Shown: piece by piece, positions 26,932-37,110 of the stretch
How positions within the stretch are numbered: the first letter of the stretch is position 1
Layout of the letters: each line of letters starts with the position of its first letter
Notes under the pieces: model-generated
What the model saw: the letters and a program-made list of their open reading frames with translations, nothing else
Databases searched by the model: none
What the model was told of the DNA's origin: nothing
Position numbers and translations under genes: made by a program
From: Acinetobacter sp. NIPH 298
Lineage (GTDB): Bacteria; Pseudomonadota; Gammaproteobacteria; Pseudomonadales; Moraxellaceae
Assembly (NCBI RefSeq): GCF_000369505.1
Contig: NZ_KB850053.1
Location: 338,943 to 402,942 of the forward strand
Direction of reading: 5' to 3'
Length of the DNA: 64,000 bases

Positions 26932-27540
26932 TTATTCCTGTATCGGTTGTAACAGCTGTTGTGTGGTTTCTAAGGCCAAATGTAATGGTGCTTTGTCCTG
27001 TGCCAATTTGGTCATCAATGCAGCACCTAACCATAGCTGGTACATCACTTGAGCTGTTTTAAATGGGTCAAGATGTGTCGGAATCGAACCTTGCTGTTGC
27101 CCTTCTTGCAGCAATAAAGCCAGCTGTTGCGTAAGCCGATGCACACCCAAGTTCAAAATCTGTCGCATGTCTTCTGATAGATCAGAAACCTCTGCCGCGA
27201 GTTTCACAATTAAACAATTCTCTGCCCAACTGCCATAAATAGGATCGTCAATCCACGCCTGCCACAAAGCCATCAACCGTGCATAAGCACTTGATTCGCT
27301 CTGCTGCCAAAGTTGTTCCATTCGTACTTTATAGTCAGCCATATATTGTTCTAACAAAGCACAACCAAAGGCTTCCTTTGAAGCAAAATAATGGTAGAAC
27401 GAACCTTTCGGCACATCACAGGCTTTTAAAATTTCTTGTAAGCCAACGCCGACAAAACCTTTACGCAGTACCAATTCAAAACTGGTATCTAAAATGTGTT
27501 GTCGAGTTGCTTCACTCTTCATTGATCGTTTCATGTCCAT
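26932..27540 (-). CDS. TetR/AcrR-family repressor
   Basis: A 202-residue TetR regulator. The HTH covers about 10-60 (TRQHILDTSFELVLRKGF, GSFYHYFASKEAFG). It is followed three bases later by the quinone-reductase gene, which it likely represses in response to an electrophile. A palindrome lies just upstream. Several Met codons near the N-terminus leave the exact start open. Confidence 0.88.
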   Translation of the reverse strand: MDMKRSMKSEATRQHILDTSFELVLRKGFVGVGLQEILKACDVPKGSFYHYFASKEAFGCALLEQYMADYKVRMEQLWQQSESSAYARLMALWQAWIDDPIYGSWAENCLIVKLAAEVSDLSEDMRQILNLGVHRLTQQLALLLQEGQQQGSIPTHLDPFKTAQVMYQLWLGAALMTKLAQDKAPLHLALETTQQLLQPIQE

Positions 27541-27555
27541 ACTATAAATTAATAT

Positions 27556-27570
27556 TAGACCAGTCGTCTA
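27556..27570. promoter_or_regulatory. TetR-type operator, TAGAC-N5-GTCTA
   Basis: A perfect dyad TAGAC-CAGTC-GTCTA 16 bases upstream of the TetR gene start. This layout resembles NemR/AcuR-type boxes and fits autorepression of the regulator and quinone-reductase operon. Confidence 0.6.
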
Positions 27571-27901
27571 GTAAAGTTGTGTATTTTTCTTCGCCTACAC
27601 CTTAGCTGTAGATATCTGTGGCAATGAATGATAAAAATACAACTCGGTTAGCGTGAGACAGTGGTTATAAATGTGGTCTAACCGTCACAATTTGTCGTTT
27701 TAAATATTTTTATACCACTTGAACAATTTTAAGGCGCTATCATATAAGACCTGTTCAACAGTAAGATGCTGCTCAGAAATTATTTTAAATTTAGATGTAC
27801 TGAATCTTCCAGCATTGCATTTAAATTGAATAATTGATGATGCATGACATCAATGTTCAACGTCGTTTGATTTTCTATTTGCATATTATTGAGATGTTTT
27901 A
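27571..27901. other. Noncoding gap upstream of uvrA
   Basis: Divergent promoter region for the TetR operon and uvrA. No RNA gene or classical LexA box recognised; SOS control in Acinetobacter lacks LexA. Confidence 0.3.
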
Positions 27902-30733
27902 ATGAGCCAAAGTCATATCCGTATTCGAGGTGCACGTACCCATAATTTAAAGAATGTGTCACTCGATATTCCACGTGACAAGTTTGTGGTGATCACAGGG
28001 CTTTCAGGTTCAGGGAAATCATCGCTCGCATTTGATACATTATATGCTGAAGGCCAACGTCGCTATGTTGAATCGCTTTCAGCCTATGCACGCCAATTCC
28101 TTTCGCAAATGGAAAAACCTGAGGTTGATTCCATTGAAGGTCTATCTCCTGCAATTGCGATTGAGCAAAAATCCACGAGCCACAATCCTCGCTCAACTGT
28201 CGGCACGATTACTGAAATCTATGACTATTTGCGTTTGCTGTACGCGCGTGTCGGCACACCGTATTGTCCTGAACATGACCTCCCGATGGTGGCACAAACC
28301 GTTTCAGAAATGGTCGATGCGGTCAAAGCGCTAGAAGAAGGCACCGCACTGATGTTGCTTGCGCCTGTGGTACGTGAACGTAAAGGTGAATACACTCAAC
28401 TGTTTGAACAATTACAAGGTCAAGGTTTTGTACGTGCACGTGTCGACGGCGAAATTATTGATATTGATAGCCCACCTGAACTGGATAAAAAGAAAAAACA
28501 TACCATTGAAGTGGTGGTGGATCGTTTTAAAGTCCGTGATGACTTAGGCAATCGTATCGCAGAGTCTTTTGAAACAGCGCTGCGTTTAGGTAGTGACATT
28601 GCCGTTTTATCATGGATGAATGGAGAACACCCTGAACGTGTTTTTTCAGCCAAACATTCATGCCCTAAATGTGATCGTGCTGTGGCAGAACTTGAACCGC
28701 GTTTATTCTCGTTTAACAATCCATTTGGTGCCTGCCCTGTCTGTGATGGCCTAGGCACACGCAGTCATTTCAGCGCAGATAAACTGATTCCAAATCCTGA
28801 ACTCGCGATTAGCCAAGGGGCTATCCGAGGTTGGGATAGACAGCGTCCGTATTACTACACCATGTTGCAAAAAGTCGCAGATCATTTTAGCATTGGCTTA
28901 GATGAACCGTGGAATATGCTGGATAAAGACACGCAAAAGAAATTCTTACAAGGCACAGGCAAAGAGAAAATCGACCTCAGTTATATCGATGAGCGTGGTC
29001 GTAAACACAACCGTGTTCAAGCCTTTGAAGGTGTATTGCCGCATTTAGAGCGCCGTTATCGTGAAACCGAATCAAATTATGTGCGTGATGATTTGGCACA
29101 ATATTTATCTAATGCAGCCTGTGATGCTTGTGATGGTTCGCGTCTCAATGAAATCTCACGTCACGTCCGTGTCAAAGATAAAACCATTGCCCAAATCACC
29201 CAAATGTCGATTGGGGATGCCGAGAATTATTATCAAGACCTCAGTCTTGAAGGTGCTAAAGGTGAAATCGCCGATAAGATCTTTAAAGAGATTCGTGAGC
29301 GTTTACATTTCTTGGTCAGCGTTGGTTTGAATTATTTGAGTTTGGCACGTTCAGCAGAAACCCTCTCGGGTGGTGAAGCACAACGTATTCGTCTCGCTTC
29401 GCAAATTGGTGCAGGCTTGATGGGCGTGATGTATGTACTGGATGAACCATCGATTGGTCTACATCAACGTGATAATGATCGCTTGTTACAAACCCTCGTT
29501 CGCTTACGTGACTTGGGCAATACCGTGCTTGTGGTTGAACATGATGAAGATGCCATTCGTGCTGCGGACCATATTATTGATATTGGGCCGGGTGCAGGAA
29601 TCCATGGCGGCGTCATTATCGGTGAAGGCAGCTATGATGAAATTGCCAACAATAAAGACTCGCTTACAGGTCAGTATCTTTCAGGCAAACTGAAAATCGA
29701 GATACCTAAGCAACGCACCCTATCACCACGCCCAGACGAATTTATCAAACTCTCTGGGGCAAGTGGTCATAACTTACAAAATGTCGATCTCACCATTCCA
29801 CTGGGCATCATGACCTGTGTCACTGGCGTTTCAGGTTCAGGTAAATCGACCTTAATTAACCGTACCTTATTGCCTTTGGCTGCAACTCAGCTGAATGGCG
29901 CAACCACACTGACCGCAGAAAAATTTGATTCGATTGATGGCTTACAGCATCTCGATAAAGTGGTTGATATTGACCAAAGTCCAATTGGTCGTACTCCGCG
30001 CTCGAATCCTGCCACTTATACAGGTTTATTTACGCCAATTCGTGAATTATTTGCGCAAACACCTGAAGCCAAAGCACGTGGTTATAGTGCAGGTCGTTTC
30101 TCGTTTAACGTCAAAGGTGGACGCTGTGAGGCCTGTGAGGGCGATGGCATGATCAAGGTGGCGATGCATTTCTTACCTGATATGTATGTACCGTGTGATG
30201 CCTGTCATGGCAAGCGTTATAACCGTGAAACTTTAGAAGTTGGTTATAAAGGCAAGAACATTTCTGATGTTTTGGAAATGACGGTTGAAGATGCAGCAGA
30301 ATTCTTTAGTGCGATTCCTGTGATTCACCGTCGCTTAGATACTTTGATGCAAGTTGGTCTGGGTTATATCCGTTTAGGTCAAGCTGCAACCACGCTTTCA
30401 GGTGGTGAAGCACAACGGGTTAAACTGGCACGTGAATTGGCAAAACGAGATACAGGTAAAACCTTATATATCTTGGATGAGCCGACAACAGGTCTACATT
30501 TCCATGATATTGCCAAGTTACTCGACATTTTGTATGAGCTACGCAATAAGGGTAATACCATTGTGGTGATTGAGCATAATTTGGATGTGATCAAAACCGC
30601 CGATTGGGTGATTGATCTCGGTCCTGAAGGAGGTTCAGGCGGTGGTATGATCATCGCGGAAGGTACACCTGAGCAAGTGGCTGAGGTTGAAATGTCACAT
30701 ACAGGTAAGTTCTTAAAAACGATGTTGAAGTAA
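27902..30733 (+). CDS. uvrA: Excinuclease ABC subunit A
   Basis: A 943-residue UvrA, the usual length. Two ABC modules are seen: Walker [13 protein letters not shown] near residue 33 and [11 protein letters not shown] near 640, each with an LSGGEAQR signature (about 490 and 830). Zinc sites are CPKC...CPVC and CEAC...CDAC. It forms the damage-scanning complex with UvrB in nucleotide excision repair. Followed by a clear terminator. Confidence 0.98.
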   Translation: MSQSHIRIRGARTHNLKNVSLDIPRDKFVVITGLSGSGKSSLAFDTLYAEGQRRYVESLSAYARQFLSQMEKPEVDSIEGLSPAIAIEQKSTSHNPRSTVGTITEIYDYLRLLYARVGTPYCPEHDLPMVAQTVSEMVDAVKALEEGTALMLLAPVVRERKGEYTQLFEQLQGQGFVRARVDGEIIDIDSPPELDKKKKHTIEVVVDRFKVRDDLGNRIAESFETALRLGSDIAVLSWMNGEHPERVFSAKHSCPKCDRAVAELEPRLFSFNNPFGACPVCDGLGTRSHFSADKLIPNPELAISQGAIRGWDRQRPYYYTMLQKVADHFSIGLDEPWNMLDKDTQKKFLQGTGKEKIDLSYIDERGRKHNRVQAFEGVLPHLERRYRETESNYVRDDLAQYLSNAACDACDGSRLNEISRHVRVKDKTIAQITQMSIGDAENYYQDLSLEGAKGEIADKIFKEIRERLHFLVSVGLNYLSLARSAETLSGGEAQRIRLASQIGAGLMGVMYVLDEPSIGLHQRDNDRLLQTLVRLRDLGNTVLVVEHDEDAIRAADHIIDIGPGAGIHGGVIIGEGSYDEIANNKDSLTGQYLSGKLKIEIPKQRTLSPRPDEFIKLSGASGHNLQNVDLTIPLGIMTCVTGVSGSGKSTLINRTLLPLAATQLNGATTLTAEKFDSIDGLQHLDKVVDIDQSPIGRTPRSNPATYTGLFTPIRELFAQTPEAKARGYSAGRFSFNVKGGRCEACEGDGMIKVAMHFLPDMYVPCDACHGKRYNRETLEVGYKGKNISDVLEMTVEDAAEFFSAIPVIHRRLDTLMQVGLGYIRLGQAATTLSGGEAQRVKLARELAKRDTGKTLYILDEPTTGLHFHDIAKLLDILYELRNKGNTIVVIEHNLDVIKTADWVIDLGPEGGSGGGMIIAEGTPEQVAEVEMSHTGKFLKTMLK

Positions 30734-30741
30734 TTACTAGA

Positions 30742-30763
30742 GGGCTCGAATGAGCCCTTTTTT
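30742..30763 (+). terminator. uvrA terminator
   Basis: GGGCTC (30742-30747), loop GAAT, GAGCCC (30752-30757), then six T. The stop of the convergent KAP gene overlaps the T-run. Confidence 0.8.
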
Positions 30764-32459
30764 AATCATCTAACCGTGAAATCAAATAATCCATGTATCT
30801 TTTATGGAAAGCTGATTCTTGTCCTTTGGCTTCATAAACTTCAGCAATCATTTTTCTAATTTTTGAATTTAGTTCCGATTTCATAGATTGCTTAATCATT
30901 TTTTCAACAACTTGACTACTATTTATACGCTGAAAACGGTCATCATGTGGTATTTGTGCAAATAACACTTGCTCCCATTCACTCTTTGTCGCATTTTCCA
31001 AAGCTTGAACGTGCTCTGAGCTATAACTTTGGGTATCAATATATTGGTGGATTACATCAATTAATTTAGGTAAACCCTTAAATTCATTTTGTTTTTTATA
31101 AATTAATATAAAATCTTTGAATACATGTTTTACATTACCAAACATATCCATTTTATCAAAAGCATTCCTATTTTCTCCTAATTTTAATTCTATCCATTCC
31201 TTTATTTTCCGTTCAAGTAACGTTACTTTTTGGGCTTCTCCCAATTGTTCTAAAATGTCCAAGGCAAAGCTTAAATTATGTAATCCCTCTAATCCTATGA
31301 CTTGCTCTGAAGCAATAAATAATTTCTCTGAGAAACTCTCATCTATAGATAGTCCCCAAAAATTATCAAATAACTTATTAAAATTAGCCTTTTTCTGATT
31401 ATTTTCATCTGAAATCAGATCAGACTGAGCAAGCTTTTTTAACTCAGAAAAATCGACTCTATCTCGTTGCTCAAACCACTTTTGAAATTGAATTAACCAT
31501 TCATCCTCACGATTGAATGAATAAGATACCTTTTGCAAACTTTCATAAGTTTGTTTTTTCCTATCCGACCAATTCTCTCGTTTCTGTTCTATATAATATT
31601 GGCAATCATCCCATCTATATTCTAACTGTTGGAAATCATGAATTAAGTAACCTTGTAAAATTCTTATTAAGATAATCTCTTTAGTTGAATAAGCAACTTC
31701 ATCAGGTAATTCACTCAAAAAATATTGGAATAATTTAATCACTTTTTGGAAAAATCTGAAATTATGAATTTCCAATTTGTCGGCAAACTCGATCATCAAA
31801 TTAACAAGTTGATCATGAATGTTTTTAGCATTTTCCCGAATCAAGGGCTCAACAGAGTTGATGATAATTGTTTCATCAATTAACTTTTCTTTATAGTCCG
31901 CATACTTTTTCTTATTGTTACCCTCAGCTTTATCTTCATCTAAAATCAAAATAACCTGACAATTTTTTTCTAATTTTAAGTAGTTTGCTAAACCCATGAC
32001 ATCGTTAATATTCAGTTTATCGGACATCCGCTCAAAATCATCAAAGCAAATAATTGCATCACTAACTCGACTAAACATTAAATTATCAATTAGTTTAACA
32101 GGAGCACTTATTCCTAATTGCGTAACACGAGTATCTTTAAAAACCGATGGTAAGCTCTTAATCCATTTAGGAATTTCTACTGTCGAATGGAAGCTTTCAA
32201 TGCTACTATAAATATGAGTCTTTAAATCACTCAAAGACTCTAATCCAAATAAAGAAACATAAGCATATTTGCGATTAAAGACATTGTCTTTTTTATAAAC
32301 TCGTTCATCACTCAATTGTTTATCTAAAAAGCTTTTCCAAAAAAATGTTTTCCCAACTCCCCAAGCCCCTGTAATCGCAATTGCAGTGCCAATTTTTTCA
32401 TTTTTTATATTATTTTTTAATAATTCTTCGAGTCTTTTTTCTTTTTCCAAGATATTCAT
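30762..32459 (-). CDS. KAP-type P-loop NTPase
   Basis: A 565-residue P-loop NTPase. Walker A is GAWGVGKT (31-38), Walker B AIICFDDFER (135-144), followed by ILILDEDKAEG as a sensor-like strand; the long C-terminal half is helical. No membrane segment is apparent, unlike some KAP members. KAP NTPases occur in bacterial defence loci. It stands alone between uvrA and a diguanylate cyclase gene and is more AT-rich than both, suggesting insertion at this site. The partner and target are unknown. Confidence 0.7.
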   Translation of the reverse strand: MNILEKEKRLEELLKNNIKNEKIGTAIAITGAWGVGKTFFWKSFLDKQLSDERVYKKDNVFNRKYAYVSLFGLESLSDLKTHIYSSIESFHSTVEIPKWIKSLPSVFKDTRVTQLGISAPVKLIDNLMFSRVSDAIICFDDFERMSDKLNINDVMGLANYLKLEKNCQVILILDEDKAEGNNKKKYADYKEKLIDETIIINSVEPLIRENAKNIHDQLVNLMIEFADKLEIHNFRFFQKVIKLFQYFLSELPDEVAYSTKEIILIRILQGYLIHDFQQLEYRWDDCQYYIEQKRENWSDRKKQTYESLQKVSYSFNREDEWLIQFQKWFEQRDRVDFSELKKLAQSDLISDENNQKKANFNKLFDNFWGLSIDESFSEKLFIASEQVIGLEGLHNLSFALDILEQLGEAQKVTLLERKIKEWIELKLGENRNAFDKMDMFGNVKHVFKDFILIYKKQNEFKGLPKLIDVIHQYIDTQSYSSEHVQALENATKSEWEQVLFAQIPHDDRFQRINSSQVVEKMIKQSMKSELNSKIRKMIAEVYEAKGQESAFHKRYMDYLISRLDD

Positions 32460-32513
32460 AGAATAAAAATGCTTTAGTAGTCAAACCTTATAATAATTAA
32501 TTATTTAAACTAA

Positions 32514-34235
32514 TCAACCCTCCACTACATTCTTCCCTTTGGCTTTGGCTTTTAACAACGATTGATCCGCTTTTTCTAACAGCTCTAACCAACTCTCTGC
32601 ACCAATAGCCACCCCGATACTGACAGAAATCTGAATTGACTTGCCAAGACTTGTAACAGCGATACTTTGCGTAGAAATCCCTAAGCGAATACTTTCCGCA
32701 ATCGCCATGGCGGCATCCATTTGAATACTCTCGATCACGACTAAGAATTCATCACCACCATAACGCACGATAAGATCAGAAGCTCGTACATGATGCTTGA
32801 GTTGATTAGCAACCATTGCGATCACCTCATCGCCAACAAGATGCCCATATTGATCATTTACATACTTAAAATGATCAATATCGATCGCAAACACACATGT
32901 CTGAGATAGCGCATTCGGCTTAGCAGTCAAATCATTAATATATTCTTCCAATGCCAACCGATTTGATACACCCGTTAAAACATCAGAATTCGCAATTTGT
33001 TTTAATTGTGATTCCATCAAATCACGCTGCTTAAGCATTAGTTTTAATTTATCAATCGCTTCAAACAAGGAGTAAAACTCATGTTTTGATTTCTGACGAG
33101 AAGGTGGCCCATGCATCGTATCCGATAAACCCAAAATCATTTCACGTGCTTTAATCAAAGGGCTAAACACCTTTCTCTTGGTATAGATCATCGTAAAAAA
33201 AGCAATCAACAGTGATAAGCTTGAAATCGCTAGAGTAAAAAAATACTGTTGTTTGGCCTTTTTATTCTGTTGCGTTGCGATATGGACACTGTAATCTAAA
33301 ATATACTTTTGTAGATCCATGACCGTGGTGTATTTATCAACAATTTGTTCTGTCAGTTGCGTCCCTGTTAAAAAATACGCTTGATTATTTTGACTTTCAT
33401 CTAACAATCTACGGATGATAGGTAATCCTTGCTCTAAGAACTCCGTTCTTACACGTAGGTGTAATCGGATGTAATCAGAAGTTTTCATATATTGCGGTTG
33501 AATTATATCGACTAAGGACCACAGATATTTAGCCTGATGCTCTGTTTGCAAAGTCCTCGCACGGTTTATATCAGAAATTTTTTCAGAAAAAGTAATCGGT
33601 GCCATAACATTAGATGCAACTCGTCCTGCCTGATCACGCATATCCGTTAGAATCAAAATAGAAATAAAATAATTCGACATCTTACTGTCTTTACTTTTCG
33701 ACTGCGCCATCAACTCATTGAGAAGCTCACGGCTGTTATCCCAGACACTGAACATGGTTAAAATGGCATGATCAAGTTGCTGCGATGTGCGTTGAGACTG
33801 TGGTATTTCCGCATATGCGTCGACGATTTTACGCGCCTGCTCTAATTTTAATTTCACATCAGTTTGGAGCTGTGCTGCGACTGATGTGAAACCCGCTTGA
33901 TTTAAAGTCGATACTGTTTCATTAATCTGCTTATCAACGACCAATCTAAACTCAGCCAATTCCTGTTTATTTTTTTCTATTTCTTCTAATGTACTCGACA
34001 TAACCTTATTTGCAGGTCCGCGCTCTCTAGAAATCTTATTTGCAGTTTGGACTAATGCACGTAAGCTGGTGATTTCAGTCAAAACCTGATTTGTTTTATT
34101 ATATTCTTGAAAACTATTCAGAATTAAAGGAATAGAAATATATAGAATTGATAAGATAATGATCGCCATACAGACAAAAAGTCGAAGGCTGATTTGTTCT
34201 GAACGTAATTTAACACGTCTTAAGTTACGTCCCAT
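32514..34235 (-). CDS. Membrane diguanylate cyclase (GGDEF)
   Basis: A 573-residue enzyme making cyclic di-GMP. The first membrane helix is at about 18-38, followed by a long helical periplasmic sensor (to about 325), a second helix (about 328-348, FFTLAISSLSLLIAFF), a short HAMP-like linker and a C-terminal GGDEF domain from about 405. The active motif YGGDEF is intact, and RASD five residues before it is the inhibitory I-site. No EAL domain. The sensed signal is unknown. Confidence 0.9.
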   Translation of the reverse strand: MGRNLRRVKLRSEQISLRLFVCMAIIILSILYISIPLILNSFQEYNKTNQVLTEITSLRALVQTANKISRERGPANKVMSSTLEEIEKNKQELAEFRLVVDKQINETVSTLNQAGFTSVAAQLQTDVKLKLEQARKIVDAYAEIPQSQRTSQQLDHAILTMFSVWDNSRELLNELMAQSKSKDSKMSNYFISILILTDMRDQAGRVASNVMAPITFSEKISDINRARTLQTEHQAKYLWSLVDIIQPQYMKTSDYIRLHLRVRTEFLEQGLPIIRRLLDESQNNQAYFLTGTQLTEQIVDKYTTVMDLQKYILDYSVHIATQQNKKAKQQYFFTLAISSLSLLIAFFTMIYTKRKVFSPLIKAREMILGLSDTMHGPPSRQKSKHEFYSLFEAIDKLKLMLKQRDLMESQLKQIANSDVLTGVSNRLALEEYINDLTAKPNALSQTCVFAIDIDHFKYVNDQYGHLVGDEVIAMVANQLKHHVRASDLIVRYGGDEFLVVIESIQMDAAMAIAESIRLGISTQSIAVTSLGKSIQISVSIGVAIGAESWLELLEKADQSLLKAKAKGKNVVEG

Positions 34236-34444
34236 AAACCCACCTTGTCTTTCTCAAAAAGCCATCCAGATTATTTTTTAAACAATCAATAATTTTACCT
34301 GTGTTCTCTCAACCACAGCAACTTTTCAATTTCCTCAATATCATTGATCAAATCACCTAGCAGCAAGACTATTGGATAAATAGATTCTAAAGATGAAAAT
34401 TATCAATTTTACAAATTAAGATCATTCGCACATAATTTAATCAA

Positions 34445-34553
34445 GCCAAGCAATACCAGAATCTGTACTTTTAACCCTCTAGGATGTTTTCTCCCCCAAG
34501 TATAAACATCCTATTTCCAAGCCCAACTTTTTCGTTAAAGTTGGGCTTTTTTT
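34445..34553 (+). ncRNA. Candidate small RNA downstream of the OXA gene
   Basis: A perfect 10 bp hairpin (34480-34489 with 34504-34513) with a C-rich 14-base loop is followed after six bases by a strong rightward terminator with seven T (34519-34553). No rightward gene lies upstream to use it. TTACAA (34409-34414), an 18-base spacer and TAATTT (34433-34438) could start a transcript of roughly 110 bases. The 5' end is inferred. The C-rich loop could pair with ribosome binding sites. Confidence 0.4.
34519..34553 (+). terminator. Orphan rightward terminator
   Basis: AAGCCCAACTTT (34519-34530) pairs with AAAGTTGGGCTT (34537-34548), loop TTCGTT, then a T-run. The flanking genes are both leftward. 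It may also serve the OXA gene, but the T-run in that direction is short. Confidence 0.8.
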
Positions 34554-34563
34554 AAGAAAATAT

Positions 34564-35403
34564 TTATTGCTTCTGTAACAATTTCAATTGTTGTAATGCT
34601 TGATAAACAATCGCTTTACGCGCATCACCGTGCTCAGGCTTATTTATTTCCAGATTTAAAGAAAATGCAATCACCTGTCCATTCGGTTGTTCAATCCAGC
34701 CCGTCCACCAACCCACTTGCGGTGTTACATCCATCCCCCAACCACTTTTGGCATAAATCTTAGTTCCATGAACTTCATCAACGAAGACCATCTGTTTCAC
34801 TTGTTTTTGCACAGATTGGTCAAATTCAAGCTGCTTATTTGCCAAAGCATAAGCAAATTTAACCTCTTCAATTGGGGTAATCTTAAGCGGGCCAACCAAC
34901 CAAAAATCATCGACTTGCGTTCCGATCTCGGCATTGCCAAAGCCAACGCGTTTTACTTCGTTCGCCATCAACTCTAACCCGATACGCCGAGCCAATTCCT
35001 GATAAACAGGCACTGCTGATGCCTGCATCGCCTCGGCTAAAGTTAAATCTTTTTCCCAGCTCGCAAAAGCACGCTTTTTGCCATCCCATTTAAACACTTC
35101 GTTTGGTGAAGTTTTGTGATGCTGTATCCCAATCAGAGCATTTAACATCTTGAAGGTTGAGGCTGGAATATAAGCCGTATTCGATCGACTCAACGCATTG
35201 CCATATGCTTGAAGTGTTTGCCCATCATATGTAACAAATACGCCAACAGTTTGAGCATGTTGGAATAAAGAAGCGATCTCGGTTTGATCGTGTTTTTTTG
35301 ACACGGCGCTTTGAGTTGGGGCGTGAAAATTTTGACAACCAAGCAAGGTCAGTCCAATCATTACAGATGCGCAAAGGCTAAGATGTTTTAGTATTTTTGG
35401 CAT
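34564..35403 (-). CDS. blaOXA: Class D beta-lactamase, Acinetobacter intrinsic OXA type
   Basis: A 279-residue serine beta-lactamase. The active site is STFK (Ser82, Lys85), then SAV (129-131), FGN (155-157, where other class D enzymes have YGN; Phe is usual in Acinetobacter OXAs), KSG (219-221) and WWTGW (232-236). The N-terminus is a signal peptide with a lipobox-like LTLLGC (Cys23), so it may be lipid-anchored in the periplasm. The sequence is intact. No insertion sequence supplies a promoter upstream, so expression is probably low. The subgroup cannot be named without a database. Confidence 0.92.
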   Translation of the reverse strand: MPKILKHLSLCASVMIGLTLLGCQNFHAPTQSAVSKKHDQTEIASLFQHAQTVGVFVTYDGQTLQAYGNALSRSNTAYIPASTFKMLNALIGIQHHKTSPNEVFKWDGKKRAFASWEKDLTLAEAMQASAVPVYQELARRIGLELMANEVKRVGFGNAEIGTQVDDFWLVGPLKITPIEEVKFAYALANKQLEFDQSVQKQVKQMVFVDEVHGTKIYAKSGWGMDVTPQVGWWTGWIEQPNGQVIAFSLNLEINKPEHGDARKAIVYQALQQLKLLQKQ

Positions 35404-35500
35404 AAGAAAAGCAGAAGTCGAGTATAGATTTGATTACTATAAACCTTTTGTATTATTCGCTCTGTATTGTTATCTCATCTATAATAGGAAATGAACAGAC

Positions 35501-35600
35501 AAAAAAAAGCTCAACCTTGGGGAAAGCTGAGCTAGTAAACTACAAATACACAAAGAAAATGTTCCGAGATCGTAAAATGCAAATTACCTATCTCTTGCTT
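35501..35600 (-). ncRNA. Candidate small RNA upstream of the OXA gene
   Basis: A leftward intrinsic terminator (stem 35508-35518 with 35524-35533, eight T at 35501-35508) has no leftward gene behind it. Upstream on the same strand TTTACA (35632-35627) and TAATGT (35607-35602), 19 bases apart, could start a transcript of about 95 bases. A perfect 15-base palindrome (35599-35613) overlaps the presumed -10 and could be an operator. No protein is apparent. The promoter is weak by spacing. Confidence 0.35.
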
Positions 35601-35613
35601 CACATTATGTGAA

Positions 35614-36047
35614 CTATACCTCACAATGTAAAACCGATTAAACAAATTACATTTAAAGACTTAATCGGTAAATCAAATTAAATCTTTAAATCATTTCTTT
35701 CTCAGTTTTAAATTGATCATGATTTCATCAAAAATTATTCGCTTTTTTTTGTATATTTCATCGCAAAATTATTAAAAAAATATGTTTAAACCACACTTTT
35801 AATGGCAAAATTATGACACAAGCCAGCACAAATTGAATGTAAAAAACGATTGAAACAATCGAATTAACCAATCAAACAAATCTCATACAGCACTTAAAAA
35901 TGATCTTTCTTCCTAGCATTAAACAATTATATCTATTTGTTAATTATAACTTTTATTGAGCGTTGACAACAAACTTTGCTTTTGTTTGTTTTTTAAACAA
36001 AATGTGGTCAGTGTTTCACCCTTCGTCGGAGGCTTGGATTTATGACA
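35614..36047. other. AT-rich gap upstream of the Omp33-36-like porin
   Basis: No gene seen. A further TTGACA at 35963-35968 lacks a convincing -10. Confidence 0.3.
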
Positions 36048-36075
36048 TTGACATCATACTTTGTTACAATACAAT
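36048..36075 (+). promoter_or_regulatory. Promoter of Omp33-36-like porin
   Basis: TTGACA (36048-36053), 16-base spacer, TACAAT (36070-36075): near consensus. It lies 43 bases before the porin ATG and excludes the longer upstream reading of that frame. Confidence 0.75.
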
Positions 36076-36117
36076 GACCCCAACTTAACTCAATCACTGT
36101 TAAAGCTGGAAATTATT

Positions 36118-36987
36118 ATGAAAAAACTCGGTTTAGCCACTGCTTTATTATTAGCCATGACCGGTGCTAACGCTTATCAAGTTGAAGTTCAAGGTCAATC
36201 TGAATTTCTAGATACTAAGCAAAATGACAAAGACTTTACTGGTGCTGGACAAGTAAGTTACTTCTTCAAAAATGTAGACACTTCTAAAGGTCCTTTAGCT
36301 GAAGCTGCGTTCTTAAACCATGCATCTAACGTTTCTGTTGCTTATAGCTTTGCGAAAGAAAGCGGTGATGAAATCGTAACTACAAAGAACGAATCTCTTG
36401 GTGCTAAAGGTGAAGCTTACATCCCTACACCTTACCTACCAGTTTATACAAGTGCTGCATATAGCCACTCTAAAACTAAAATCGATGGCAAAAAAGACAA
36501 TGGCGATCGTTATGCATTAGAAGTGGGTGCAATGCTTTCACCTAATTTCTTAGTTGCTGTAGGTTATACTAGCATTGCTGACCAATTCGCTTTGGATGCA
36601 AACAGCGTACTTTCACGTGGTATTGCTAAATCAGTAGCTGAAGCACAAACAATCGGTCAAGACCAAGATGCGATTACTGCACGTACTAAATACGTAGGTA
36701 ACATCGACGGTACTAACATGGCTGTAGGCTTTGAAGCTGGTCTTGTATATGGTGATGACACTGCTTTCGAATTAAAAACTGATCTTTACCTAACACCTAA
36801 GTTAAGCGTTGGTGCTTCTTACTCAGAATCTAGCTTTAATAGTGCTCGTGATTCAGCTTGGGGTACAAACGTAAACTACTTCATCACTCCAGCGGTTGCT
36901 GTTGGTGCAAGCTACGTAAATGCAAATGCAGTAAATGCTGACTTAGATACGCAAACTGTTGGCGTAAACGCGAAGTTCCGTTTCTAA
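36118..36987 (+). CDS. Omp33-36-type outer membrane porin
   Basis: A 289-residue outer-membrane beta-barrel. The signal peptide MKKLGLATALLLAMTGANA is cleaved before YQVEVQ. The barrel alternates short strands and ends in NAKFRF with a terminal Phe, needed for BAM insertion. It has the Acinetobacter porin signature GPLAEAAFLNHASNVS, shared with the second porin at 48716. Family members form water or small-solute channels, and loss of Omp33-36 has been tied to carbapenem resistance. The start is the ATG at 36118; a longer frame begins inside the promoter. Confidence 0.88.
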   Translation: MKKLGLATALLLAMTGANAYQVEVQGQSEFLDTKQNDKDFTGAGQVSYFFKNVDTSKGPLAEAAFLNHASNVSVAYSFAKESGDEIVTTKNESLGAKGEAYIPTPYLPVYTSAAYSHSKTKIDGKKDNGDRYALEVGAMLSPNFLVAVGYTSIADQFALDANSVLSRGIAKSVAEAQTIGQDQDAITARTKYVGNIDGTNMAVGFEAGLVYGDDTAFELKTDLYLTPKLSVGASYSESSFNSARDSAWGTNVNYFITPAVAVGASYVNANAVNADLDTQTVGVNAKFRF

Positions 36988-37028
36988 GATTGAATCTATG
37001 CTCTATATAGAGCAGACGATAGATCATA

Positions 37029-37056
37029 AAAAACCAGTTCATTTGAACTGGTTTTT
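37029..37056 (+). terminator. Terminator after porin gene
   Basis: ACCAGTTC (37033-37040) and GAACTGGT (37045-37052), then TTTTT. Usable in both directions because of the A-run upstream. Confidence 0.8.
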
Positions 37057-37110
37057 TATTTTTAAAGATCAAAGAGAAATAAAGTATCGCACCTTTATCT
37101 TTATATTGAA

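Noticed and set aside
35430..35612. 60-codon plus-strand ORF upstream of the OXA gene
   Set aside because: No ribosome site, odd composition, and it crosses an intrinsic terminator on the other strand; more likely chance.
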